From NCBI GenBank assembly GCA_028285315.1, contig JANQPU010000352.1, positions 1 through 32,762 on the forward strand: DNA of 32,762 nt, written 5' to 3'. The stretch comes from Acaryochloris sp. IP29b_bin.176 (GTDB taxonomy: Bacteria > Cyanobacteriota > Cyanobacteriia > Thermosynechococcales > Thermosynechococcaceae). Of this stretch, positions 1 to 8,280 are shown in pieces. The position numbers and the translations under genes are program-made. The notes beneath the pieces were generated by a model that did not search any database, was not told where the DNA came from, and was given only the letters and a program-made list of their open reading frames with translations. The first letter of the stretch is position 1, and each line of letters opens with the position of its first letter.

Positions 1-39
1 ACCTGATTAGGTAGAAATAGACCTCAAGCCATCGAGAAA

Positions 40-294
40 TCATGGTTTATTTTGCCGTGGAAGTGTTACCCAAAATCCCCTGTTTTTAAACCATGCCGCC
101 CAATGTGTTCGGGTCAATGGCTGGGTGGCGGTAGTTAAAGCGCTGACGAAGTCTTGGCAATCTGCTGCTGCAAAGTGAAGTTCTGGCAGGCTCAGGACTT
201 GAGTCTGATTGACCCCGATGGCAAGCACCCAGAGCACCGGGTCAGAGACTGAGCTTTGGGAGGGCTGGGTAATCTGAACCCCGACAGGTGGCAT
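40..294 (-). pseudogene. Truncated caspase-like (peptidase C14) N-terminal fragment
   Basis: The 84-residue frame contains LWVLAIGVNQ (about residues 21-30) followed by LPELHFAAADCQDFVSAL. This is the first beta strand and first helix signature of cyanobacterial caspase-like domains. After residue 58 the similarity stops and the frame ends at a TGA, so both catalytic His and Cys motifs are missing. A short stretch in another frame just downstream reads NHDFSMA, which resembles the HDFA motif that normally follows in this family and hints at frameshift decay. It lies downstream of the Hsp70-like genes on the same strand, with no clear ribosome binding site. It is most likely a degraded remnant; a short expressed protein cannot be excluded. 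Confidence 0.5.
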
Positions 295-444
295 TGCTAG
301 ACATTCTCTTTTGACTTATGAAAATCCTATCGACATCGGGTTCGGATACATCAAAAATTTTAGATTTCCTACTTAAGAAAACCCACATCTCATCGCTGTT
401 CCCTCTTTAACTGTCCTATACCTAAATATCTTCAATATTCACAC

Positions 445-2352
445 TCAACAGCATGCTGTATTTTTTAAAACCCTCGCAAGCATTCGAGCAAGAAGCTCCC
501 TATTATCTGCCATAATCAGACCTACCTCTGCTCCATTTATGCAAAGCTTGTCATCTGAACATTCTACTCTATAAATTTCACTATACCGAAGACACACTGG
601 AGGAGTAAGCATACCGGTTTTGAAGCATACACAATCTTTTAAAAGTAAGAACCCCCGACGAGCACCACCCCACATTGTATTATCATGTAATAAGAGAACT
701 TTTCCGCTTATTTTCCTATATTTATATATCCTCCATAGTTCACTTTTGTATGTGCTCAAAGCATTGTCCAGTTTATCTTTAGGTATGCTAGGAGATAAGT
801 AAACGCTGTCATCCTTAAATTGCCTCATAAGGCGCGTCAGATTTTGCCTAGTGAGTGTCTTTTTAGATGACTCTTCTTCGCTAAAGGCAGCATAGTTCTG
901 TGCTTGAGTTTTATGTTGTTTTTCTTTTAACCTGTCTTGAACTTTTGTTTTGTTTTTCAATACGTATGAAAGGCTTGAATTTATCTCTAAAGCCTGATTA
1001 TAACTTTCCAATGCTTCTTCTAGCATTTCTAACCTGAAGAGAACATTGCCTCGATTCGCATAGGCTTCTGCATAGCTTGGAGATAAGCTTATAACTTGAT
1101 TGAAGTCATCAAGAGCTTGCTCTAGCTTGCCCATTTTCAATAGAGCCAATCCACGATTGTATTTGGCTGGATAATAATCTGGATTTAGTGTCAATGCACG
1201 ATTGAATTTCAAAATTGCAGGAGAGAAATGACTCAATTTGGCTTCCTCTATTCCTTCCTTTAGATAACCCATGACTACATCTTCTTGAGAAGTCTCATGA
1301 TAGACGGCAGCGCCGTAAGATACTGCAAGCTCAGGATCAGTTACTCTTTCAACAGCACACCCAAAGGCTTTTTCTATCGATTCTTTGATATATGGAATCC
1401 GACAACTCCCTCCCACCATCAAGACTCGACTGATCTCCTCCCAGCTCAAGTTCGCGCTTTGTACTAGTTGGGTACAGAGATCCAGAGTTCTGGTTACAAA
1501 CGGCTCAATCATGCTTTCAAACTGTTGCCGAGTCAGGGCATAGGTTTCGGACATCCCCACGGGCAACAAATCCTCATATTCGGGCACTGCGCTGAGCTGG
1601 TGCTTAAAGCTCTGGCACCAATCTCCGATGATCAGCTTGGCTCGAATTGCAGCAACCTCCTGGTTGGTCGGTTCTAGAAGTTCTCGTAGCGCGTCACTGC
1701 AGCGGGACTTCAGATCAGCGTAGATTTGGCGATCAAAGTCAATCCCACCACACTGCTCATCACCTACGGGTTGTGCTAAAATCTGAAAACTGTCGCCCTG
1801 CTTCTGAATCAAGGCCGCGTCAAAGGTGCCGCCACCCAAGTCATAGACCAAGAGGATATCGCCCTCAGTAAGCCCTCCCTGTTTGTTGGCATAGTAGGTA
1901 GCAGCGGCCACTGGTTCTTCTAATAAGGTGACGGCTTCAAAGCCTGCTTGAGTAGCCACCTGCTTCATCAACTCCCGCTTATAGGCTTGATAGGTGGCCG
2001 GAACAGTAATAACTGCTTTTGACAAAGAATCGCGAGTCATCTGCTCTGCTTCAGTTTTGATGGTGCGGATCAGCTCTAGAATCAATTGCTCGGGCAAAAA
2101 TTCTTCCTCTCCCAGTACATAGGGGACGGAGCGGCCCAAATCGCGCTTAAACTCACGACGATATCGACCTGGATCAAGTCGATATTGATTCTCAGCAGCT
2201 TGCCCAACCACAATATTGCCCTGCTTGGTAAAAAAGGCGCTGGAGGGAAAAGAGTAGCCATGTTTCAATGGCTCTTTCACCGCTTGGAGTGTGCCATCTA
2301 ACATCAAGGCCGCGCTGGAATAGCAGGTACCAAAATCAATCCCGATTTGCAT
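445..2352 (-). CDS. Hsp70-like ATPase with TPR repeats and PH-like C-terminal domain
   Basis: The 635-aa protein begins with an actin/Hsp70 ATPase domain (residues 1-355). It has phosphate-1 IDFGTCYSS (5-13), K69 in FKRDLG, E146 in EEPVAAA, phosphate-2 DLGGGTFD (171-178) and the adenosine motif MVGGSCRIP (312-320). The usual Hsp70 substrate-binding domain is absent. Instead, about three TPR units follow (residues 375-465, e.g. ALDDFNQVISLSPSYAEAYA), then a linker and a C-terminal module (about 520-630) built around LLLHDNTMWGGARRGFLLL. That module recalls bacterial PH-like domains. ATPase residues are intact, so nucleotide cycling is likely. It is the last complete gene of the minus-strand cluster, separated from the next Hsp70 gene by a 550-nt gap, so it may have its own promoter. 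Family is sure; the PH-like assignment is tentative. Confidence 0.9.
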   Translation of the reverse strand: MQIGIDFGTCYSSAALMLDGTLQAVKEPLKHGYSFPSSAFFTKQGNIVVGQAAENQYRLDPGRYRREFKRDLGRSVPYVLGEEEFLPEQLILELIRTIKTEAEQMTRDSLSKAVITVPATYQAYKRELMKQVATQAGFEAVTLLEEPVAAATYYANKQGGLTEGDILLVYDLGGGTFDAALIQKQGDSFQILAQPVGDEQCGGIDFDRQIYADLKSRCSDALRELLEPTNQEVAAIRAKLIIGDWCQSFKHQLSAVPEYEDLLPVGMSETYALTRQQFESMIEPFVTRTLDLCTQLVQSANLSWEEISRVLMVGGSCRIPYIKESIEKAFGCAVERVTDPELAVSYGAAVYHETSQEDVVMGYLKEGIEEAKLSHFSPAILKFNRALTLNPDYYPAKYNRGLALLKMGKLEQALDDFNQVISLSPSYAEAYANRGNVLFRLEMLEEALESYNQALEINSSLSYVLKNKTKVQDRLKEKQHKTQAQNYAAFSEEESSKKTLTRQNLTRLMRQFKDDSVYLSPSIPKDKLDNALSTYKSELWRIYKYRKISGKVLLLHDNTMWGGARRGFLLLKDCVCFKTGMLTPPVCLRYSEIYRVECSDDKLCINGAEVGLIMADNRELLARMLARVLKNTACC

Positions 2353-2617
2353 TGCTGTTTTTCTATCCTAATTTACTCAATATAAATTCATACCTATCTT
2401 TCGCATACAAATGCCTAAAATTATCTCCAAATATCTCAATTGGGTATTGGGCAAATAATTTTAGCTAAGTTAAGTGACACTATGACTGTATCTGACACCT
2501 ATATGGCACAGAAGGCTATTCATTATCGTATTGAAACCGATTAAATATCCAATACTCCAGACACCTTTAGATCAAATAGCAGAATGAGGATTTCATGGTT
2601 TTAGCATTAGCGAAAAC

Positions 2618-2650
2618 TTAACCACTCTGGACTGCAAGTCCAGAGGTTAA
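2618..2650. repeat. Strong inverted repeat (14-bp stem, 3-nt loop)
   Basis: TTAACC (2618-2623) and TCTGGACT (2626-2633) pair with AGTCCAGA (2637-2644) and GGTTAA (2645-2650). This leaves a 2-nt bulge and a GCA loop. Such a stem would be very stable in RNA. There is no T-run directly after it on the plus strand. On the minus strand the following bases (TTTTCGCTAATGC) start with four T, so a terminator for the upstream leftward Hsp70 gene is possible, although it lies over 250 nt past that stop codon. Confidence 0.7.
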
Positions 2651-2697
2651 AGAAGGGACTGAGTCAACTTATCGATCTGATGTGATTTGAGAACCTC

Positions 2698-2745
2698 TAG
2701 CTGTTAGTGCTATAAATCTCTATTTTTAGAGGTGTGTAGCAGCTA
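2698..2745. repeat. Nested inverted repeat
   Basis: The outer arms TAGCTG (2698-2703) and CAGCTA (2740-2745) enclose an inner hairpin, CTCTA (2718-2722) with TAGAG (2727-2731) around a T4 loop. It lies 48 nt from the preceding stem-loop, so together they could form a structured leader or small RNA. Function is unknown. Confidence 0.5.
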
Positions 2746-2751
2746 AAGCCT

Positions 2752-2765
2752 TGCACTAAAGTGCA
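2752..2765. repeat. Short perfect inverted repeat TGCACT-AA-AGTGCA
   Basis: Six-base arms (2752-2757 and 2760-2765) flank two A residues. It follows directly on the nested repeat. It could be a dyad operator or just part of the structured gap; nothing else in the sequence decides this. Confidence 0.45.
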
Positions 2766-2903
2766 TAGTTTTGGACTAGCGTGTTTAGGATAATAAAGAG
2801 TTTTAAGTTCAGATTACAAAACCGTTTGGAGTGTTAATTTCAAAAGACCAAGAAATATATTATAGAACTCATATATTGACTAAAGTAAGAACAAGTATAG
2901 GAA

Positions 2904-4283
2904 TTATTTATTAAAAATAACTACCAACCTTATTGCGATAAAAATAATCACCAACCATATAGGCCATCCAAGAACAAATACACCTATACCTCCTAAAATC
3001 GCTGCAGCGGCTAAAGTAGTAAGTATCTCTTCCTGATTTTTATCTATGTCTTTATGTTTTGTGCTATCAACTACTTTATTTTGATTGGGTTCATCAGATG
3101 TTTTTAAATAAGCTGATTGATTGGAAATAATCTCATTAGATGTCTGAATATGAATTTGCTTATTGGTATTAGTTGCATCGCTTTCTAGTGATTTTTCTGA
3201 TTCTCTTGTCGGACAAGAAACTTTAAAGAGCGCGGCTCCGTAGGCAACTGCTAGTTCTGGGTCGTCAACATGAGCTAACGGACGTTTAAAAGACTCTTCG
3301 AGCACTTTTTTGACGGCAGGGATCCGACAACTTCCCCCTACCATTAAAATACTGTCTATGTTCTTCCAATCCAATCCAGCATTTTTAACTAGTTGGCTAC
3401 ACAACTCGCAGGTTCTTTGTAAAAAAGGGTCAATCATTACTGCAAAATCCTTTTGACTCAGTTGGTAGCTCTCAGTTATCCCCATAGGTAATAAATCCTC
3501 ATACACGCTTACTACACTGAGCTGGTGCTTAAACTCCCGGCACCAGTCTCTTACTATTAGCTTGGCTCTAAGTGAATCAGTATCAGAGCGCTGCGGGTTC
3601 AGAAATTCCGCTAATGCTTCGCTACAGTTGGTCTTTAAATCTTGATAAATCTGACGATCAAAGTCCACTCCGCCCAGTTGTTCGTCTCCAACGGGTTGAG
3701 CCAGTAAATCATATCCCTGACTATTTTTTTGAATTAGCGCTGCGTCAAATGTACCCCCACCCAGGTCATAAACCAAAAGGATCTTGCCTTCAGTTAGCAT
3801 TTGCGTCCCTTTCTTATTGGCATAGTAGGTGGCAGCAGCAACAGGTTCTTCTAGCAAAGTTATATTTTCAAAACCTGCTTGACTTGCAACTTTCCTCATC
3901 AAATCTCGTTTGTAAGATTGATAAGTGGCTGGAACAGTTATGATGGCTGTTGATAGGGATGCGTTGGCCATCTGCTCAGCCTCGATTTTTATAGAACGGA
4001 ATAGTTCCAAAACCAATTGCTCAGGGAGAAATCTTTGCTCTCCCAGTGTATAAGGCACAGTGATACCAAAATCTCGCTTAAATTCACGACAAAAGTGATT
4101 TGGAGCAAGCTTATACTGATTTTCAGCAGCTTGACCAACTACAATCTTACTTTGTTTCGTAAAAAAGGCACTTGAAGGGAAAGAGTAACCATGTTTTAGA
4201 GGTTCTTTCACTGGTCGCGGAATCCCATCTAGCATGAGGACGCCACTGGAATAGCAGGTGCCAAAATCAATCCCTAGATGCAT
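2904..4283 (-). CDS. Hsp70-like ATPase with C-terminal membrane anchor
   Basis: The 459-aa protein is a close paralogue of the neighbouring Hsp70-like proteins over residues 1-355. It has IDFGTCYSS (5-13), FKRDFG (68-73), EEPVAAA (145-151), DLGGGTFD (173-180) and LMVGGSCRIP (313-322). No substrate-binding domain follows. Instead there is a Ser/Asn/Lys-rich linker (about 357-418) and then a strongly hydrophobic end (421-456, including LGGIGVFVLGW and LVIIFIAIRLVVIF). This could be one long or two short membrane helices, and only three residues (FNK) follow. The ATPase would therefore be tethered to a membrane with its catalytic domain in the cytoplasm. Its start (ATG at 4283) aligns with the MHLGIDFG start of the third paralogue. 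The acidic coiled-coil gene lies 71 nt upstream, so co-transcription is likely. Confidence 0.9.
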   Translation of the reverse strand: MHLGIDFGTCYSSGVLMLDGIPRPVKEPLKHGYSFPSSAFFTKQSKIVVGQAAENQYKLAPNHFCREFKRDFGITVPYTLGEQRFLPEQLVLELFRSIKIEAEQMANASLSTAIITVPATYQSYKRDLMRKVASQAGFENITLLEEPVAAATYYANKKGTQMLTEGKILLVYDLGGGTFDAALIQKNSQGYDLLAQPVGDEQLGGVDFDRQIYQDLKTNCSEALAEFLNPQRSDTDSLRAKLIVRDWCREFKHQLSVVSVYEDLLPMGITESYQLSQKDFAVMIDPFLQRTCELCSQLVKNAGLDWKNIDSILMVGGSCRIPAVKKVLEESFKRPLAHVDDPELAVAYGAALFKVSCPTRESEKSLESDATNTNKQIHIQTSNEIISNQSAYLKTSDEPNQNKVVDSTKHKDIDKNQEEILTTLAAAAILGGIGVFVLGWPIWLVIIFIAIRLVVIFNK

Positions 4284-4354
4284 GTTTGTCGCCCTAACTC
4301 ATTATCTAAATAGAGGTTTATATTCATGACCTACTTTCAATCGCTCGTGTAGTC

Positions 4355-5068
4355 TTAAAAAAACGAATCATCGCTAGTACCTGAAGCTTCATTCACCCAA
4401 CTTTCGTATTGCTCGGCCTGCTCCTGATATCCTGTCGCCTGCTCAGTGTGGTAAACAACTTGTTCAGCGGCTTCAGCGGCGGCGGCTGCGTCTCCCGCTT
4501 CAGCATAGTTTTCGGCATCAGCAGAGGAGCGATCAGCAGCTATTTCCTCCTCATATTGGGAGGTGCGATTGTCCATCGCCATATCGCTCCAGCGCATCTG
4601 ATCTTGCTCGTTACGGATTTCACGAGTGATTTCCTGTTGGTTGATGTAGGCGTTGTTCTGAATTTCCAGTTGTTCGATGTGCTGCTCTTTTTGATCCAGC
4701 TTGGCTTCGACATCAGCGATCCAGGCGTCATCCCCAGAAGAGTAGGCTGCTTCAATTTCAGCAATGTCTGCATTGAGCTGGACATTTTGCTCATGGAGCT
4801 GTGTGAAAAAGTCAGTGGTAGAGTCACTTGTGAGTGACGGCAAGCCCTGCTGGTTCCTGATATCGTTTAGCTCTTGCTGGGTCTCAGCCAAAATATGCTG
4901 AGTTTCATGGAGCAGGGCATCAGTGGAAGAGCTTTGCGTTAATACGTCATTTTCATCAACATCTAATTCATCACCAGTTAAGTTATCCAACAACTGGAAC
5001 TCCTGAGCCTCATCATATTCACATCCATTTTCTAGACTCAAGTCGTCAATGTAGTTTTCAATATCCAT
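4355..5068 (-). CDS. Acidic coiled-coil protein of unknown function
   Basis: The 237-aa protein is very rich in Glu, Asp, Gln and Ala and has one Cys and no signal peptide or membrane segment. Residues 1-45 are highly acidic (DELDVDENDV). Residues 50-150 show heptad-like helix (ETQHILAETQQELNDI; QKEQHIEQLEIQNNAY). Residues 175-225 form an Ala/Glu-rich helix containing AEAGDAAAAAEAAEQ. The start is supported by AGGA 8-9 nt upstream. It sits between two Hsp70-like genes on the same strand (71 nt before one, 181 nt after the other), which suggests a partner, scaffold or substrate of those ATPases. I recognise no family. It has no HPD motif, so it is not a J-domain protein. Confidence 0.8.
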   Translation of the reverse strand: MDIENYIDDLSLENGCEYDEAQEFQLLDNLTGDELDVDENDVLTQSSSTDALLHETQHILAETQQELNDIRNQQGLPSLTSDSTTDFFTQLHEQNVQLNADIAEIEAAYSSGDDAWIADVEAKLDQKEQHIEQLEIQNNAYINQQEITREIRNEQDQMRWSDMAMDNRTSQYEEEIAADRSSADAENYAEAGDAAAAAEAAEQVVYHTEQATGYQEQAEQYESWVNEASGTSDDSFF

Positions 5069-5249
5069 AGGAAATTCCTAAACAAAAAATCAACTTTTAA
5101 CATCACAAAGAGAATACAAAATCGCGTTTTACTGAACTATTCAGGACTTTATCAAGGGCAAGAGAGACCAGGTTGTAATCTTTAGGTAATTTTGATTGAT
5201 TCTGTATTTTGCGATTCTTTCCAAGTCAAGTACTATAAAAATTTATTTT

Positions 5250-7061
5250 CTAAGGCTTAAAAATTCTCTGAATATGTTTCCTGGCAGGGCCAACTAAAGT
5301 TATTTGCAAATAAGGATTTCCAGATGAGGTAATTATCTTCATTGATTTCAAATCAATTACTGTTGGCAAAACCAGATAGCCCGAGGGCAGAAATCGATCC
5401 CTCCATTCTACTTTTAATCGATTAAAGCCTTGAGTAAAATCAGCATTGATCTCTGTAAATACGGCAATCGGGCAGCAGAAAGGAAGATTTTTCCAGAGAA
5501 GATTTGCACGGTTGAATTTTCTAGCCTCTTCATCAAAAAAACGAATACAGTTTTTGTAAAAATTCATGAAATCTTCACCCTCTCTTTCAGAGCTGATATT
5601 TGTTATAAAAAAAACAAAATTTGTATTTGCGGTTAAGATGGGCACATTACCATATGCAACCAGGTTAAAAGGTTGATTCATATAGGAAATATTTTCTTTG
5701 TGTTGAAGATTTTCTAATGCTAATTTTTGTATTACGTTAGATATATACTGGTCTAGATCCAGGTTTGTTTTTCGTTTTTGTGTATTTTGTTTGATTAGTT
5801 GAAAATGTTTGGGACTGCTTTGTTTTGAGTAGATGTCTTGCTCTGACGCGCTATCTTCATTAATCAGTTTTTCAGTTTTCTTCTCGAAGCTACTAGATGC
5901 AGTGGTTTGCTTTGGTTTGGATTGGCTCATAGCGGGCTGCTGCTTTATAGTCGCAGATATTGAACGTTTTTCGTCCAGCGTTTCCTGCTTTGATCCCTCA
6001 AAGAGGGTAGCTCCTAGGGCGACGGCTAACTCGGGATCATCAACGTTCACCACCGGGCGTTCAAATGTATCTTCCAGCACTGTCCTAACATCAGGAATAC
6101 GACAGCTCCCCCCTACCATTAGGATTCGATCTACTCTGTCCCAATCCAAACCCGCATTCTTAACCAGTTGCCAACACAGTTCACAGGTTTTATGCAAGAA
6201 AGGAGCAATCATTTTTGCAAAGCCGTCCTGGGTGAGGTGGTAGCTCTCGGACATCCCCACTGGCAGCAAGTCTTCATACTCATTCACTACGCTGAGCTGG
6301 TGCTTAAACTCGCGGCACCAATCCCCCACAATCAACTTGGCTCTCAGAGCCTCAGTATCTAGGCGCTGTGGATCCAGGAGGGCACGTAGCGTATCGCCAC
6401 ACTTGGCTCTTAAGTCTTGATAAATCTGGCGATCAAAATCTACTCCACCAAGCTGATCGTCGCCAATGGGTTGGGCCAGTAGCTCATATCCCTGTCTCTG
6501 CTTTTGAATAAGGGCCGCATCGAACGTACCTCCGCCTAGGTCGTAGACGAGCAAAATCTCCCCGTCCTTAAGGGATTGGCTGCCACTAACGAGATGGGCA
6601 TAATAAATTGCTGCCGCAACTGGCTCCATAAGTAATCTAACGTTTGTGAAGCCCGCTGCTTCTGCGGCCTGGGTCATTAGAGTTTGCTTGTGGCTTTGGT
6701 AGCTGGCAGGGATCGTTACTACGGTAGAAGTGAGCGGTTGATTGACCATTAGCTCCGCTTCTTTCTTGAGGGTGCGGAGTAGTTCATAGACTAGCTCTTC
6801 CGGTAGCATTTTATGTTCCCCTAAGCTATGGGGGGTGGAGGAACCCAACTCCCGCTTAAATTCGCGGCGATAGTGGGCCGGGTTCATCTTGCGTTGATTC
6901 TCCGCAGCTTGCCCCACAACAAGCTGTCCCTGTTTGGTAACAAATACGCTAGAGGGGAAAGAATAGCCCTGCTTTAGCGGTTCTTTGATGGGTTTGAGCG
7001 TCCCATCTAAAAACAGCGCTGCGCTGGTGTTACAGGTACCAAAATCAATTCCTAAATGCAT
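5250..7061 (-). CDS. Hsp70-like ATPase with unknown C-terminal domain
   Basis: The 603-aa protein carries the same ATPase domain as its two paralogues (residues 1-355): IDFGTCNTS (5-13), FKRELG (68-73), MEPVAAA (145-151), DLGGGTFD (174-181) and LMVGGSCRIP (314-323). A low-complexity linker rich in Lys, Ser and Gln (about 357-425) leads to a 175-residue C-terminal domain with features such as NLVAYGNVPI-like strands and FFITNISSEREGEDFMNFY, ending ARKHIQRIFKP. I cannot place that domain in a family, and it is not the Hsp70 substrate-binding domain. ATG at 7061 was chosen over a TTG two codons upstream. It has a purine-rich site (7068-7076) at 6-nt spacing and matches the paralogue starts. It follows the DUF1822 gene by 52 nt and is probably in the same operon. 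Confidence 0.9.
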   Translation of the reverse strand: MHLGIDFGTCNTSAALFLDGTLKPIKEPLKQGYSFPSSVFVTKQGQLVVGQAAENQRKMNPAHYRREFKRELGSSTPHSLGEHKMLPEELVYELLRTLKKEAELMVNQPLTSTVVTIPASYQSHKQTLMTQAAEAAGFTNVRLLMEPVAAAIYYAHLVSGSQSLKDGEILLVYDLGGGTFDAALIQKQRQGYELLAQPIGDDQLGGVDFDRQIYQDLRAKCGDTLRALLDPQRLDTEALRAKLIVGDWCREFKHQLSVVNEYEDLLPVGMSESYHLTQDGFAKMIAPFLHKTCELCWQLVKNAGLDWDRVDRILMVGGSCRIPDVRTVLEDTFERPVVNVDDPELAVALGATLFEGSKQETLDEKRSISATIKQQPAMSQSKPKQTTASSSFEKKTEKLINEDSASEQDIYSKQSSPKHFQLIKQNTQKRKTNLDLDQYISNVIQKLALENLQHKENISYMNQPFNLVAYGNVPILTANTNFVFFITNISSEREGEDFMNFYKNCIRFFDEEARKFNRANLLWKNLPFCCPIAVFTEINADFTQGFNRLKVEWRDRFLPSGYLVLPTVIDLKSMKIITSSGNPYLQITLVGPARKHIQRIFKP

Positions 7062-7067
7062 TCCCAA

Positions 7068-7076
7068 CCCTCTCCC
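7068..7076 (-). promoter_or_regulatory. Ribosome binding site fixing the start of the third Hsp70-like gene
   Basis: GGGAGAGGG on the minus strand lies 6 nt before the ATG at 7061. It would overlap or sit far too close to the alternative TTG at 7067, so it selects the ATG. Confidence 0.6.
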
Positions 7077-7113
7077 TGAGAAATTTCACACGATGACTGA
7101 ATCGACAGTGCTA

Positions 7114-8280
7114 CTAAAAATACAAAATCTCCTGATCGTAGTCCTCTGCTAGGGGACTTGTTTGCCAAACCAAACCCTCCCCCGGTTCCATAACCACTTC
7201 AAGCCCCAACACCTCCGTAGGTAAAGATGCCGTAGCCACATTATTCTCAAAAGGTTGCAGATCTTCTGTTAGTAAAATTAGCTTCATTCCTTCAGGAATA
7301 GATCGACCTAGCCCAAGACTGTGTAGCTCCACTCGCCAATGATGTGTTTTTGTGGGGAGAGGGAAAATTCGTAGCTCATAGGCCAGCCCCGCAACAATGA
7401 GCTGCCGTAAAAGTATCTGACTAGAAGGTTGGGGATCATTGCCCCGCGCTCCTTCAGGCATCAACGGCAATGTAATTAGCTGCCAGCCCATATCTTGAAT
7501 AGCTTCTGGAAGCTGAGTACGTAGCCACTGACTGACGGATCCCAAAGAGGAAACACCTTGCCGCCGATCGCTTAACTGTTGCCGCCACCCACCATGCTGA
7601 ACCAACTGTCGCCACTGCTCGAAGGGAACGCTGAGCCTTGGCCAAATCACTGCTGGGTTTCCCAGGCGCGTCATCAGGTTTTGAGCCTGAGTCAGGGGCA
7701 TGGGAGCCGTTCCCACCTGAGTTTTCTGCGGGAGATCGCAGAACTGGCGGGTTAACCATAGTGCATTAAGATCCTGGGTGAGGGCTGAGATGTTCACCTC
7801 ATATTGTCGATCCTCAGACTCGTAGATACCGCAATCTTTGACCGTTTGATGGGCTGCAAACCCAATCACCTGTAGCCAGCCCGCATCACAGTTGAGGTTG
7901 GTCGCTAGGTAGTAATTGGCAATCCAGTTGGGGATGTCTATCCACTCTTGAGCAATATACATCCTGCCCCAGTCCAGCGTGTCTGACGGAACCAGCACCA
8001 GACGAAGATCACCAACGCTAATGCAGACGCCCTGCACCAGTTCACTGAAGCTGAGTACCGTACCAGGATGGGGCCAAACTTTTCCCTTCAAGTTGTGTTC
8101 CTCATTCAGCCAGGGCAAAAAAACATCAAGACATACAAGATTTAGATAGGCATTCCACCTTGCCCAAGGCGTCGCACAGGCTCGACTTTGAGACCATGCT
8201 TGCTCTCGGGTCGTGCTCTCAACTTCCAACCAAAGGTGTTTAGGGTCTGTGAGAAATGACATCGTTAAATCAGCTTTCAT
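7114..8280 (-). CDS. DUF1822 family protein
   Basis: The 388-aa protein matches the cyanobacterial DUF1822 family. The N-terminal part has the usual WLEVESTTREQAWSQS region and a WNAYLNLVCLDVFLPWL helix. The hallmark stretch is DIPNWIANYYLATNLNCDAG followed by WLQVIGFAAHQTVK. The C-terminal half holds ELRIFPLPTKTHHWRVEL. The molecular role of the family is not established. It is often found directly after a sigma-70-like gene, as here: its ATG at 8280 overlaps the end of the sigma gene by 11 nt, which implies translational coupling. The ATG at 8262 (MSFLTDPK) is an equally plausible start, since family members usually begin close to that point. There is no strong ribosome binding site for either. 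Family call is good; function unknown. Confidence 0.8.
   Translation of the reverse strand: MKADLTMSFLTDPKHLWLEVESTTREQAWSQSRACATPWARWNAYLNLVCLDVFLPWLNEEHNLKGKVWPHPGTVLSFSELVQGVCISVGDLRLVLVPSDTLDWGRMYIAQEWIDIPNWIANYYLATNLNCDAGWLQVIGFAAHQTVKDCGIYESEDRQYEVNISALTQDLNALWLTRQFCDLPQKTQVGTAPMPLTQAQNLMTRLGNPAVIWPRLSVPFEQWRQLVQHGGWRQQLSDRRQGVSSLGSVSQWLRTQLPEAIQDMGWQLITLPLMPEGARGNDPQPSSQILLRQLIVAGLAYELRIFPLPTKTHHWRVELHSLGLGRSIPEGMKLILLTEDLQPFENNVATASLPTEVLGLEVVMEPGEGLVWQTSPLAEDYDQEILYF

Larger units (their letters stand above)
2353..2903. other. 550-nt gene-free gap with three stem-loops
   Basis: No frame on either strand looks coding here. The gap separates two Hsp70-like genes that are transcribed leftward, so it must contain the leader of the TPR-bearing Hsp70 gene and the 3' region of the other. 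The central part carries three consecutive inverted repeats, annotated separately (2618-2650, 2698-2745, 2752-2765). The flanks are AT-rich and I see no convincing promoter hexamers. Confidence 0.7.

Noticed and set aside
620-802. Plus-strand 60-residue frame inside the TPR/PH-like Hsp70 gene
   Set aside because: It is antisense to a clear coding region and shows no recognisable domain or ribosome binding site; the same applies to the other frames antisense to the Hsp70-like genes.
4355-5068. Acidic coiled-coil protein as a DnaJ-like co-chaperone
   Set aside because: No HPD motif or J-domain helices are visible.
445-7061. Assigning dnaK to any of the Hsp70-like genes
   Set aside because: All three lack the substrate-binding domain and have unrelated tails, so they are not housekeeping DnaK.
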